DNA of 64,000 bases from Talinum fruticosum. Lineage: Eukaryota; Streptophyta; Magnoliopsida; Caryophyllales; Talinaceae. Positions 11,871 to 22,449 of the stretch are shown here, piece after piece (within the stretch, counting starts at the first letter, position 1; every line of letters starts with the position of its first letter). A model generated the notes under the pieces. The model worked only from the letters and a program-made list of their open reading frames with translations, had not been told where the DNA came from and did not search any database. Made by a program: the position numbers and the translations under genes. Location: NCBI GenBank assembly GCA_021018815.1, contig JAITYX010000003.1, positions 8,802,501 to 8,866,500 on the forward strand, written 5' to 3'.

Positions 11871-12950
11871 TGCCAAACTTTCGGACCAATTCAAGCATGC
11901 ACAAGTTCAGGTAGGAGATAAAGATGTGCATAAAACTTCGAGGCAATACATTTTGAGGTCTGTTAAGGCCTTAAACAAGTCCCAAATACAGTCAAGGAAG
12001 ATGATCCATTAAGAGAAAGACCGTCCATGCATGGAATTTAATTTCAACATATTGAGTTCCTAGTTTTCAGCATTCTTTTTATTTTTGGAACAATTTTTAC
12101 ATTTATTATTGGTCCGTAATATTTTACTCATTTTTTGTTATGTTTTGGACATCCATCTCCAATGCATTTATATGTTTTAGAACAATTTCAGCATATGGAG
12201 AAAATCCATCTCCAATGCTGCCAACATGTTTGCCTAACTTTCAAACCAGTTTCAGCATGCACAACTTCAGCCAGGAGATAAAGATGTGCATAAAACTTGG
12301 AGGCAGTGTATTTTGAGGTTGTTACGACCTTGGATAAGTCCCAAATGTAGTGAAGGAAGATGATCCATGAAGAAAAAGACCGTCTGTGCATGGAATTTAA
12401 TTTGAGCATATTGAGTTCCTAATTTTCGGTAGAATTTTTATTTTTGGGACAATTTTTGCATTTATTGGTCTATAATGTTGTACTCAGTTTTTTTGTTATG
12501 TTTTGGGCATCCATCTCCAATGCATTTATATGTTTTGAAACAATTTCAACATATGGGGAGAAAATCTATCTCTACGCTACCAACTGATTTGCCAAACTTT
12601 CAAACCGGTTCAAGCATGCACAAGTTCAGCTAAGAGATAAAAGATGTGCATAAAACTTGGAGGCAGTGCATTTTGATGTCTGTTAAGGCCTTGGATAAGT
12701 CCCAAATATAGTGAAGGAAGATAATCTGTGAAGAGAAAGACCATCCATGCATGAAATTCAATTTCGAGCATATTGAGTTCTTAGTTTTTAGCAGAATTTT
12801 TTTATTTTTGGAGTAATTTTTGCATTTATTGGTATGTAATATCTTACTCAGCTTTTGTTACGTTTTGGACATCTTGTTATGTATATATTCCATCCCTGTT
12901 GCTACCAACAGGTTCCATACCTTGCAACATCAAGTCCAGCTGCAAGTAAG
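11871..12950. repeat. ~360-bp tandem repeat, three copies plus a diverged fourth
   Basis: TGCCAAACTTTC-like starts occur at 11871, 12231 and 12590 (spacing 360 and 359 bp). Each is followed by AAGCATGCACAAGTTCAG, GAGATAAAGATGTGCATAAA, AAGTCCCAAAT and CATCCATCTCCAATGCATTT. A fourth, strongly diverged copy starts near 12905. The copies differ by scattered substitutions and small indels. Confidence 0.88.
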
Positions 12951-14402
12951 GAATGTGCATAGAAGATGGTGAAAGTGCAGATTGAAGGAGTTTTAGCTTT
13001 GAGCAAGTCAAGAATACAAGATCTACCACTTTGAGTTGATTGCTCAACTCAATTTTTTTCCAATTTCAGTCTTCGATTTTAGTTGTTGTATGATTGAATT
13101 GCTCGGTTCTCTTGGAGCTTGCTCAAGTAGAGGCTTGATACATCAACAATTAACTCAACCCAATTGCAAAGAAGATAAATAAAAGGAACATGTGAAAGTT
13201 CAAGTTTCTATTCGGATAGCCGAATCCACATCCTTTGTGTCATTGTACAAATACTCTCCCATATTGATCTAAGTTTCGTTGTACATTAGGCATATTTCCG
13301 GATTCATGGTGCAACAAATATTTTTATTCTAGATTTTAGCACCTTATGAAATACACCAATAAACTAAGACATTTTCTCTTTCTCATGTGTTCCACCATTT
13401 TCTTTTTAGTTCTTTATTTACTTTTTTTGGGGGGCGGTATGTGTGTGTTTGAGAATAAGAGAAATAGGGCTTGATGTATCTCACTATTGAAAGAGTGAAC
13501 AAGAGTTAACGAAATACAAAAGCCCCATGATTAGCATTCTGGTTTTCTGCATTCTAAGTGTTGTAGTCGTCATTCAAAACCTAGATTAGGCAGCATTGTG
13601 ACACAACATAGTGCAATTTCAGTTAAACACCAGCATAAATTTCCATATTTTTGACCTTCTTATGGTAATAGCCTAGAAAATATGAATAGTTACTAATACA
13701 CAAATGTCAATAATAAAGTAGCAACTCAAGAAACATGAATTGGATGGAATTGAAACAATGGAGATTTTGCAAATTAAAGAACAAATTAGAACTTGAATTC
13801 GCATGATTGAGGAATAATTTGTACTTAAATCCCTAAAAAATGAAGATGAGAAGAAAGAAATTTCCTAATTATAACCTCGAATTTACAATCCGTATTTTTT
13901 GAAGACCCTAATTTTGCCTCAAAAAATATGAAAGAGAGAGTTGGACTGTTGAGTGGCCGGAAGAAGACGGAGCTTGGAGTAGCAGGCACCAAAAGAGAGT
14001 TTGGAGTGGTCGCAGAAGATGGAGAACTTTAGTAGAGGGACAGAGAGACGACGAGAGGCCAACGAGAGTCTTTCTACCTCCTCTTTGTCTCTACCTGTCG
14101 CCGGCGAGATGGTGGTTGAGAAGGCCAACGATAGAGGCGGCGGCTGCCGGCGACAAGGACAAAGGTTACTACCGGGTACACGAGAGAGAGAAAGAGGAGG
14201 AATGAACGCGAGAGAGAGAAAGATGAGCAAGGATAGAGGGGTTTTGCTGAAATGTCGAGACCCCCTCCATCCCTATTTTTTTTAAATGACAAGAATGTCT
14301 TTTAATTTAGGGTGTTAGATCAAGATTAAACAGATCGGGATTTGTAGTGCTTACCTAATGAGTGGAGTATACATAAAGGGTGGTGTTTATTTGAACCCTT
14401 TC
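12951..14402. other. No gene recognised; purine-rich block at 13920-14290
   Basis: 12951-13920 shows nothing I recognise. The 13920-14290 block is purine-rich on the plus strand (GAGAGAGAAAG runs) with open frames of 72-103 codons on both strands. These are explained by composition, resemble the low-complexity stretches at 5.6 and 9.6 kb, and are not called as genes. Confidence 0.5.

Positions 14403-14462
<60 letters not shown>
14403..14462. repeat. Compound microsatellite (AT)n(GT)n
   Basis: An uninterrupted run of about 12 AT dinucleotides (14403-14426) is followed directly by about 18 GT dinucleotides (14427-14462). Confidence 0.97.
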
Positions 14463-14465
<3 letters not shown>

Positions 14466-14880
14466 TCTTGATTGTTTTGCATTTCTCTCCTAAATTATCT
14501 CTATACCTATATTGTTGTAGTCTACTTTGTGAGAACTATCTAGGAGATATATGTGTTTTAAGGTTTGGAGCATAAGAAATAAGCAAGTATTGGAAAAAGT
14601 TGAACATTTTAGTGAAAGGTAATGGCTCGTTGGAGCACTTAAGAAGAAAACGTGCATCTAAAATGATGAATGATTATGTTTGTTAGTCTTTGAAATAGTT
14701 TAGAATATTTTATGGCGGGATTATCTTTGTTTTGAAAAATATATATAAAAATATATATGTTTTCCGATCAAAAAAAAAAAAGAAAAATATATATGGTTCT
14801 TAGAAATTTATGTTAGCGTTATCTGTTTAGGTTGGAAAATCTAGATGCCTTCTAGGATTTTTAGTTTATAAAGTACTTTT

Positions 14881-16476
14881 TGAAGACTCAAACACTCGCT
14901 CAATATTCTTCGAGTCATGCAAAAGGAATCAGGTATAACGATTCTATATATGTAGAGTTTTGATTCCAAGGCATTCTCTGTGTCTTAGAAACTTACTTGA
15001 GTAAAATAGTATTTTCTCTAAGTGATTCGGCCCTCACTTATCTCTTTTATCGCTTTCGGTTAGCGACTCGTAAAACTGGTTCTTTATTCCGAGTCCACTC
15101 CCACTCGGATTAATCGCATTTCGAATATACCAAGTATTCCGCCGTTTCTCACTCGGAATCCGACTTATGGTTTTCTATTCTATTGTTTGCATAGTCGGTA
15201 TTCGTAGTTCTTCTCTTGCTTAGTCTATATCAAGTTTTTCCCACTCGATGTTCGTTATAGAACTTGATTCTTTGCTTAAGACTAAGTCATATGGAATTCC
15301 GAGTATCATGGATATTAGACTCGTAAAATTCCATTTCTTTTCCGACTCGGATAATCAATTGCGTAATTATCATAATTATTCTATTATCTCGTGTCTAACC
15401 TTGGACCAAAGTATTTTATACTTTGAGAACCAAAGGTGTTTTACTTTTGTAGGTTATTCAATCGAGGATATCTTTTCAAACTACAAAAGTAGCCGGCTTC
15501 GTAACGTCAAATCACCAGCAGATATGGCTTTTCACCTTCCCTACTTTAGTCCCGTAAGATTGTGTCGAAGCCGTCCGCTTCCATATCCGGAAAACTGGAA
15601 CGCTAAGCCTAACGGTGGTTTCCACCTCATTTTTCAAGACACAACCGATGGTTTTGGGACTTCCAAGAGAGTTAAACCGTTGTCCAATGTCCATATTTCA
15701 ACGGATACTTTCCGAGTGACTCGAAAGCTTCTATCAACGGTCACGAGAGGACTCTCGGTCAGCAGATGAAGATAACGGCTACTCTGCCTGGTCATCTATA
15801 AATAGAAGCTACTTCACAAGACTTGAAGAATTGTCGATTCTATTGTTAATACACATACTTGAGAAAAGTCATTGTATTTACATCCAATCTTCTACTTACA
15901 ACTCCCATTCCGTAATTCCGTACTCTCCGAGTTGTAAGGTCTTGTACTAAGTTACAAACTCTTCTTACATTCTTTGTAAGGTCCCTTGACTAAGCTGTAA
16001 GGGTTAACTCAGCTTAGTTGTCCCTAGCTGTAAGGGTTATCTCTAGCCGTAAGGGTTATCTCGGTTAGGAAGTATCGGATCGGATAAGGTAATTTCGAGT
16101 CTAGGAAAACTTGTATAGAGTTGTCCAAGGGAGCAACTCGGGTTCGGTTAGTTCACGGTATTTTGTGGACTCAAAATAGTGGATTTGACTTCGTGTCCGG
16201 ATTGACACGGGCCGTGGTTTTCTCGCCCCGGGAGGGTTTCCACGTAAAATCTCTCGTATTCTCTTTACGAGTTCATTCTAGACTCGCATGACGCCTTACT
16301 CGTGCTTGTTTATTCCGATTCATTGCTTTCGAGTCCAACCTTTTCGACCTCGTGCTTAGACTCGAAAGCTGTCTTTGCCTCTTTTCTGTCAAAAAGAGTG
16401 TGTTTTCGCAAAGAATTTTCTATCACCCTATTCACCCCCTCTAGGGTGACTCGGACTCTCCCCGAGCAAACCTTCA
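14881..16476 (+). mobile_element. Solo LTR of the Sirevirus-like copia family
   Basis: 1596 bp beginning TGAAGACTC and ending ACCTTCA, flanked on both sides by CTTTT (14876-14880 and 16477-16481), a perfect 5-bp target duplication. It shares long stretches with the LTRs of elements A, C and D: the TCATCTATAAATAGAAGC promoter, the GTCCCTTGAC...GTAAGGGTTA segment, GTGGATTTGACTTCGTG and the 3' end CCTATTCACCCCCTCTAGGG. No primer site or gag follows it, so it is a solo LTR formed by recombination between two LTRs. Confidence 0.93.
15700..15804 (+). promoter_or_regulatory. LTR promoter: TATA box with three AACGG sites
   Basis: TATAAATA at 15797-15804 is preceded by AACGG at 15700, 15736 and 15774, which are 97, 61 and 23 bp upstream of the TATA start. 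The same spacing recurs in the other LTRs of the family. AACGG is the core of plant mitosis-specific activator (MSA) elements bound by three-repeat MYB proteins. A role here is inferred from sequence only. Confidence 0.65.
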
Positions 16477-17333
16477 CTTTTTTAATATATTTGATCAATT
16501 TTTGTTTTTTTCTAATCATGCATACATAACAAAGTACTCGAATAAAAGTGTCTTTAGAATTTGCAAAATATTTATTTTTATCACGGATCTAATTTTTTGT
16601 TTAAATTTACCATTAGTCATATGAAAAAGTTCAAATATACCCTTTGGAATTACATCTTACCGGATGTAGCCAATTTCTACCCTCGCAGTCCACAAAAAGA
16701 AATTAGATCGAAATAGATTTCAATCGGTAAGTTATGGGTCCCAAGGACATATTTGAATTCTTTTAGATGACTACAGGTAGATTTGAACAAAAAAACTATT
16801 TTAGTAACATAAGTGAATATTTTGTAAACTTTAAAAATAGTTTGACTCAAAAACTCATACATAATGAGAGTAAGATGAAAAAAGACAGTATTAAATGGTA
16901 CCACTATGATATACCAAGTTTAATCTAGCTATCACAAAATCAATATGACTTTTGAATATTTTTCTATTTATTTATAATTTAAATTAAAAAATTAAGACTA
17001 GTCATACAAAGCACAGTTCGCTACAAAAAGGTCTGACCAACGATGATTATGTTAGAGATAGGTAGCGCTTGAACCTGTCGCAAGAAAAATGTACTCGAAT
17101 AAAAGTGTCCTTGGAATTTGCAAAATATTTATTTTTATGATGGATCTAATTTTTTTTTCTTAAATTTACCATTAGTGATATGAGAAGTTCAAATATGCCA
17201 TTTGGACTACAACTTACTGGCCGTAGCCGATTTCTGCCCCTAGGGTCCATAAAAAAGAAATTAGATTAAAAAAATTACAATCGGTAGGTTATGGGTCCGC
17301 CGCTTGCTTGATTGATTATATAATTTTTAATAC
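16477..17333. repeat. Two ~208-bp direct repeats in AT-rich DNA
   Basis: GTACTCGAATAAAAGTGTC starts a repeat at 16534-16742, and the same start opens a second copy at 17091-17298. Both contain TTTGCAAAATATTTATTTTT and AAATTTACCATTAGT and end GTTATGGGTCC. They are about 349 bp apart. The copies differ by scattered substitutions. The layout could be a tiny terminal-repeat element (TRIM-like) or a segmental duplication. No target duplication or primer site was seen. The right copy ends about 35 bp before the remnant 5' LTR of element G. Confidence 0.7.
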
Positions 17334-18047
17334 ACTACTCGAACTAATAATAGTCGTCCTCGGACGGCAGGAATGGAAGGGTTTTCCCTACATTTCGTAT
17401 CCTCGCCCCCAAATCCGATTCTCGATTCAAAGACCGATGTAGTCATTTTGGTCTCTTTTAGTCTTAATTTTTCCATACTAAGATTGAAAGAGCAAATTTT
17501 GTTTTTTGTTAGTTTTTCTTTCCTAAAACCGATCGGCGACTCCTTTATTTCATATTTTATTCTATTCAAAAATTGCATATCGGTGTTTTCTCGGTTGTAG
17601 GAAGGATAATATTAGGTTCTGGATCTACCTATCGAACAGAGACCAAGGCTGGTCTCATCGGCCACGACCTCTAGCCGACATCCGCCTCCCTTCGGTGCAG
17701 GCCACGGTCAGCATCGTGGGGCCAGCGATGGCTTCGGTCCAGATTGGTGTTTTCACACCAATTTGACCCTAAAGCCTCACTGGAGAACCATAACCCTAAT
17801 ATCAGTTTATTCCTTAATTAGAAAATAAGATCCCGAGAATTCTAAAAACAATTACTAAAACAAAAGAATTAATAAAATCGTCATTCAAACTTTGACTAAT
17901 TAATAAAATTCGAAAAATCTTAATAAAAGGTTTATCCCTACATTCCAAATTTGACCTTCTAAAAACCATCTTCAAAATCAAATTTAAAAAAGAGAGATTC
18001 GACACGAGTGGGGAAGCTCGGTGGGCCCCGACCGGCTGTGGTTCCTA
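17334..18047 (+). repeat. Element G 5' LTR, 5'-truncated
   Basis: 714 bp match the last part of the 3' LTR (33232-33942). Shared text includes ACTACTCGAACTA, CTTTTAGTCTTA, the CAGATTGGTGTTTTCACACC segment, GTTTATTCCTTAATTAG and GGAAGCTCG. Homology begins abruptly at 17334. The first 1.2 kb of the LTR, including its promoter, is missing and replaced by unrelated AT-rich DNA. Confidence 0.88.
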
Positions 18048-18070
18048 CCGTGGCGACTCCACTAGGAATA
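18048..18070 (+). promoter_or_regulatory. Element G primer binding site (candidate)
   Basis: TGGCGACTCCACTAGGAA starts at 18051, a few bases after the LTR end. TGGCGACTC-type primer sites are typical of Tat-lineage elements. The match to a specific tRNA (I believe tRNA-Arg in Ogre-like elements) was not tested. Confidence 0.55.
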
Positions 18071-18820
18071 AACTTTTTATTAAGAGGGCAAAACTTGAAA
18101 ATTTGAGTAGTGTGTTTTAATGATTGCTTGCATTAGGCATCCTTCATTTAGCAACCTATGAACTAGTTTCAATATTGTTTTGGACCCTAGGAAAACTTTA
18201 TTGTACCCACTGCTTACCCTTTACGGAGAGAGGCTCTCACTTGGTTCTTTTAGGTAAGCCCAACTAGGCATGATTGCCCGAAGAAATGACACCTCTTCCC
18301 TCATAGCACGCACTCTTGGGCTAAACCCTTTGGTTCACCAAAAGGCACCGTAATTCTGGTTGGTATCCTTATCCGTGCAACCTATGGGGGACCAAATTCT
18401 CGGACTAGATGTCACCATGTATCCAAACTTTTGAACTCTTAGGCCATAGAACTTTTTGACTTTTAGGTGCCACTCGGACATCATGTGCATGCTTGAATGA
18501 GTGTGTGTGTGTGTTTTTAGATTTAATCTTCTATTTGTGAGCCTTTAGGAATAAGTGAGGAGTGCTGATTAGACCCTTGCATGGGTGAAAATAAAATACT
18601 TTAAACTTCCTAGAGTCGGTCCATTATGTGCATTTACCCAAAAGTCAAAGTGCCTTTTTCCTATTAGGGTTAGTCCATTGTTTGCACTTTCCGTGTCATC
18701 CTAAAATTTTCCTCTTATTAGCCTAAGTAGTTCTTTTGTAAAAGGGTCTTACCGAAAGTTCCCTTTTCTTATTATCTAGTCCTTTTATTTCTTTTTGTAT
18801 TTTCACATTTTATTTACATT

Positions 18821-18949
18821 AGCCAAATAAAATCATCTCATATTAGGTGAATCCATTTGCATCAGCCAAATAAAATCATCTCATATTGGGTGAGTCCATT
18901 TGCATTAGTCAAGTAAAATCATTTCATATTACGATATATGAGTTTGTTC
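18821..18949 (+). repeat. 43-bp tandem repeat in the G leader, three copies
   Basis: AGCCAAATAAAATCATCTCA recurs at 18821, 18864 and, diverged, 18907, a 43-bp period, in the untranslated leader between primer site and gag. The rest of 18071-19180 is leader sequence without a recognised gene. Confidence 0.85.
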
Positions 18950-19188
18950 TTTTCATTTTGCATTTAGTCTAGAATTCATCCCAAATAAGGAAATGCATTA
19001 TCATATAGGGAGCATCTTTTCTCTAAGAATCATGTGTAATCAAGTCATTCATCATATCATCATTGCATCCTTTATGTGCATCCAAATAAAAAGCATCCTT
19101 AGTCTCTTCGGGTGTTGCGCTTGAGTCCCTTCCTCCTAAAGGTGATCTTTTCTCACATGGTCCTAAACCTCATCCTTTCAGCTTTAGA

Positions 19189-20690
19189 ATGGGAAGTCTA
19201 CAACAACCGAATATCTTCGAATCCGAGCTTTAAAAGATTAGAACGTCTTAACAAGGAGTCCGGTACATTATCATTCCTTTCTACTCCCTGGTCTACATCG
19301 GTGCGACAAGTTTCGGTGCATATTACACCATCACAATCCACTCCTTGTTCTAAGACAAGTACCTAAAAAGAGTTCCCTTCCAATGATCCCAATCCCGAGC
19401 AATATTTTAATCTCAGTATGCTTAATGAGAATATAGCTAAGATGGAAACTAGGTTGAGTGATCAAGAGGAACAGATATCGTCTATATCAAGAGATCTCAA
19501 GGAAATCATAAGGGCTATTGAGGCTAGTAAGAGAGATGAGGAAGTTGAACATTTGAGAAGGGAAGAGGCCGAAGAAGCTGGACGTGTGAAAAGGGAAATG
19601 GCTTTGGTTATACCACCTTTACTTGTCTAGTCAGCTCCAAACAGTCCCAAACATGAATCCCCTAAGCCTGAATCTAAATCTTGGTCCGATTCCCGTATAG
19701 ATTAGATAAAACTGATGTTGAGGGAGTCATCCATGTTTAACAATCATTATTTTGATCATAAGGGATTCATTTCAATCCCTAAGGGTGAACTACCTCCTAA
19801 GTTTACTATGCTTGACATTAAGTTCAAAGGTTCGAAAACCCCATCATTATGTACGCTACTTCTTGGGAGCAATGACTCTTAAGAACATTCTTGAAGACAC
19901 TTACCACATTATCTTCCCCTGGACATTTGATACCGACGTTATGAAGTGGTGCAGGTGCGGTTGACCCACGCAAGGTTGCCAATTGGATGGATTTGTGCAA
20001 GGAGTTCCTTCATCAATACTCCTATAAGGATCAAGTTCAAATCATCGTAAAGAACCTTCAACTCAATTATAATCAGCACCTCAAATTCTTACCTATGATG
20101 AACTTTTCAACCCTTGGAGATATCGGTTTGCTGATATAAGAAGAACAGATCCACCTCAACCACAAAAGTCATGATCGGATATTGAGGTAATTATTATTCC
20201 AAAGATAAGAAAACCTCCAATGCCTGGCAATGCTACCAGGGATGCGAGATGTCAATCCCCTAAATAGGTATACCGACTACGCTCCTCTTGATACCACTTA
20301 CGCCCAAGCCCTTGACCATCTCTTGGAAAAAGGGAAGATAGAATTGCTACCTATTATAGCAGAATCGAAGCTGCGAAACAATATAAAAATTAGGATGCGG
20401 GAAAGTTTTGCAAATACCATCATGCACGAGGACATGATACGGAATAGTGTTGGAAATTCAAGAACAAACTAGAAGACATGTTGCGAAATGGCCAACTACC
20501 CTTGCCTAAGGCTGCCTAGAAATCAAGCAACAATAAAAACCCTTTTTAACGGTACCTTAGCCATCTTCACCGAACCCACACCGGGTCGGTGGGATCCTGC
20601 CATTTTTATTCGAGATGCTAAAAAGTCAAAACCACTTCTTAACTTACCTTCGTTAGATCCGAAGTCCAGGGGCTATAGCTAAGTGCTTGA
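19189..20690 (+). pseudogene. Element G gag (degenerate)
   Basis: Capsid-type structural protein of the Tat element, in several broken frames. The N-terminal part (19418-19630) is a heptad-like coiled coil rich in Glu, Lys and Arg (SDQEEQISSISRDLKEIIRA). The central part (19752-20110) carries the capsid-like core FLGAMTLKNILEDTYHIIFP, then WMDLCKEFLHQYSYKDQ after a frameshift. The C-terminal part (20230-20520) contains YAPLDTTYAQALDHLLEKG and a histidine/cysteine cluster FCKYHHARGHDTE, as found at the end of Tat-type gag proteins. A start at 19189 (MGSLQQPN) is plausible, but stops follow within 20 codons. The identification rests on pattern recognition of the family. Confidence 0.75.
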
Positions 20691-22449
20691 AGAAGATGTC
20701 TACGAAACAAAACGTGATAGCAATAATAATAGGGATGACTTTTGAGGCACACCACACTTAGAAGAATACTTTTGGGCGGACACTAAGAGCCCCGCTATTT
20801 AGTTTCTTACTAGATTAGGATGGCATAACGCACCTTTGGATCCATAACGAGACTTAGAAAGCCCCAAAAGAGCTTGAAGCTACAAAGTAAGAAGACCCAA
20901 TCCTTAAGCAACTCTAGAAATTAAAAGCCGATATTTCAATCCGGAAGTTGATATCCGCTTCCCGAAACATAGGCAAGCCTTGATCAATGCACTCAACAAG
21001 ATAGAAGTTTCTCCCGACACCACGCCGAGGAAGTAGTAGGATTGGTTAACGAGTGGGGATGAAACTATTACTTTTGATCGAAGGATCTACCGGAAGAAGG
21101 TGTGCACAACAATGCCCTTTATTTAACTATAACTTGCATTAACAAGTTTGTACCCCTAACCTTGGTAGACAATGGATCAGCGAGTAAACGTATGTCCCCG
21201 GAGAACTGCTAAAAGGTTAGGAATAAGGGAGCAACAACTTTCTAAGCGATTGTTCATCTCCGAGCTTATGATAATTATAGGAAAACAGTCTTAGGAACAT
21301 TGACCTTTACAATCAATATAGGGCCAATAGAGAGGAATATCGAATTCGAAGTCTTAAATATCCCGACCACTTTCAATCGCTTCTAGGACACCCTTGGTTG
21401 CACGATCATCGAGCGGTGCCCTGTACACTTGCATCGGAAGGTCAAAATGATCATTAAAGGTTAGGTCTTAACTATTAACGGATATAAGCTTTGTGCTACT
21501 ATCACTTCAAAAGAGTCCGTAGTGGAGATCGAACACGATGCTAATGATGAAGAACTTTACGAATTTGAAACCGTCATCTGCCTTAGAAAGGGATGAAGCA
21601 CCTTTTACCTTCAACCCTTATGGCAACCCTAATATCTAATCGATGGTTAGGAAGAAGGGGTATTTTTCATGTCTTGTTGCGGGCCAAAGGGCATACCACC
21701 CTATTTTTCCACCCCTTAAGCCCACTAATAGTTACAATTTTGGACTAGGCTATCAACCTACTACTAAGGAAATAGCTCAAGCCACGTGGGAAATCCAAGT
21801 GAAAAGGACTCGCATCACACACAGTTCATTCTATTAAGCCATTTCCTTATACTACGAATGGGCAATTTCGAGAGAAGGAGAAAACTTTCCTTATTATGGT
21901 TTTCCTGCGACCTATTATATCAATGAGAGGGGTATCCTAGTACCAGGTCTAGAGATCTTCGATGATTGCTATATTTTGGAAAAAGAGGCACCTTACTTCC
22001 TTAAAAACGGACAATCCACAACAGACTAAACCAATCTTACCGAAAACAATCTTTTCGGTCTCCTATTCGGACAAGAGGGTAATCTAGAAGGGAATTTAGT
22101 CTCGATACTGTCGCGAGCCATGTCGCACCCGCGGTTTGATTCATCTAGGTTCATCACCGACGCTGAGATAGAAGGGTCTAAGCATGTTACTTGGATTGAT
22201 GCTGAGGAGGGTCAAGAGTTTGTTGTTAGCTTAGGAGCGCATCGTTTTTCGAGTCTAGTATTAGGGCTTGTACTTATTCTTCTTCCGTTGTTTCTAGTTC
22301 TAATTTCGTCATTTCCAATTCTATTTACGAGGCTGATGTACTCATTTCTTCATTAAATAAAGTGAAGCTTTATGCTTACTCTTTGCCTCCCTTGGTCTTA
22401 ACTATTTTGCCTCTAATGATGAACAAGAAATTCCTAAATAATTAATAAA
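20691..22449 (+). pseudogene. Element G protease region (degenerate)
   Basis: The retroviral-type aspartic protease matures the polyprotein. At 21130-21200 the frame reads FVPLTLVDNGSASKR, in which DNGSA stands at the D-(T/S/N)-G-S/A active-site motif. Flanking stretches resemble Tat-type linker sequence (YLTITCINK before, LGIREQQLS-like text after), but stops and frameshifts break them every 50-80 codons. The segment from 21560 to 22450 is a poorly conserved linker to RT. It includes an open stretch at 22120-22250 (SHPRFDSSRFITDAEIEG) with no domain I can name. Confidence 0.65.
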
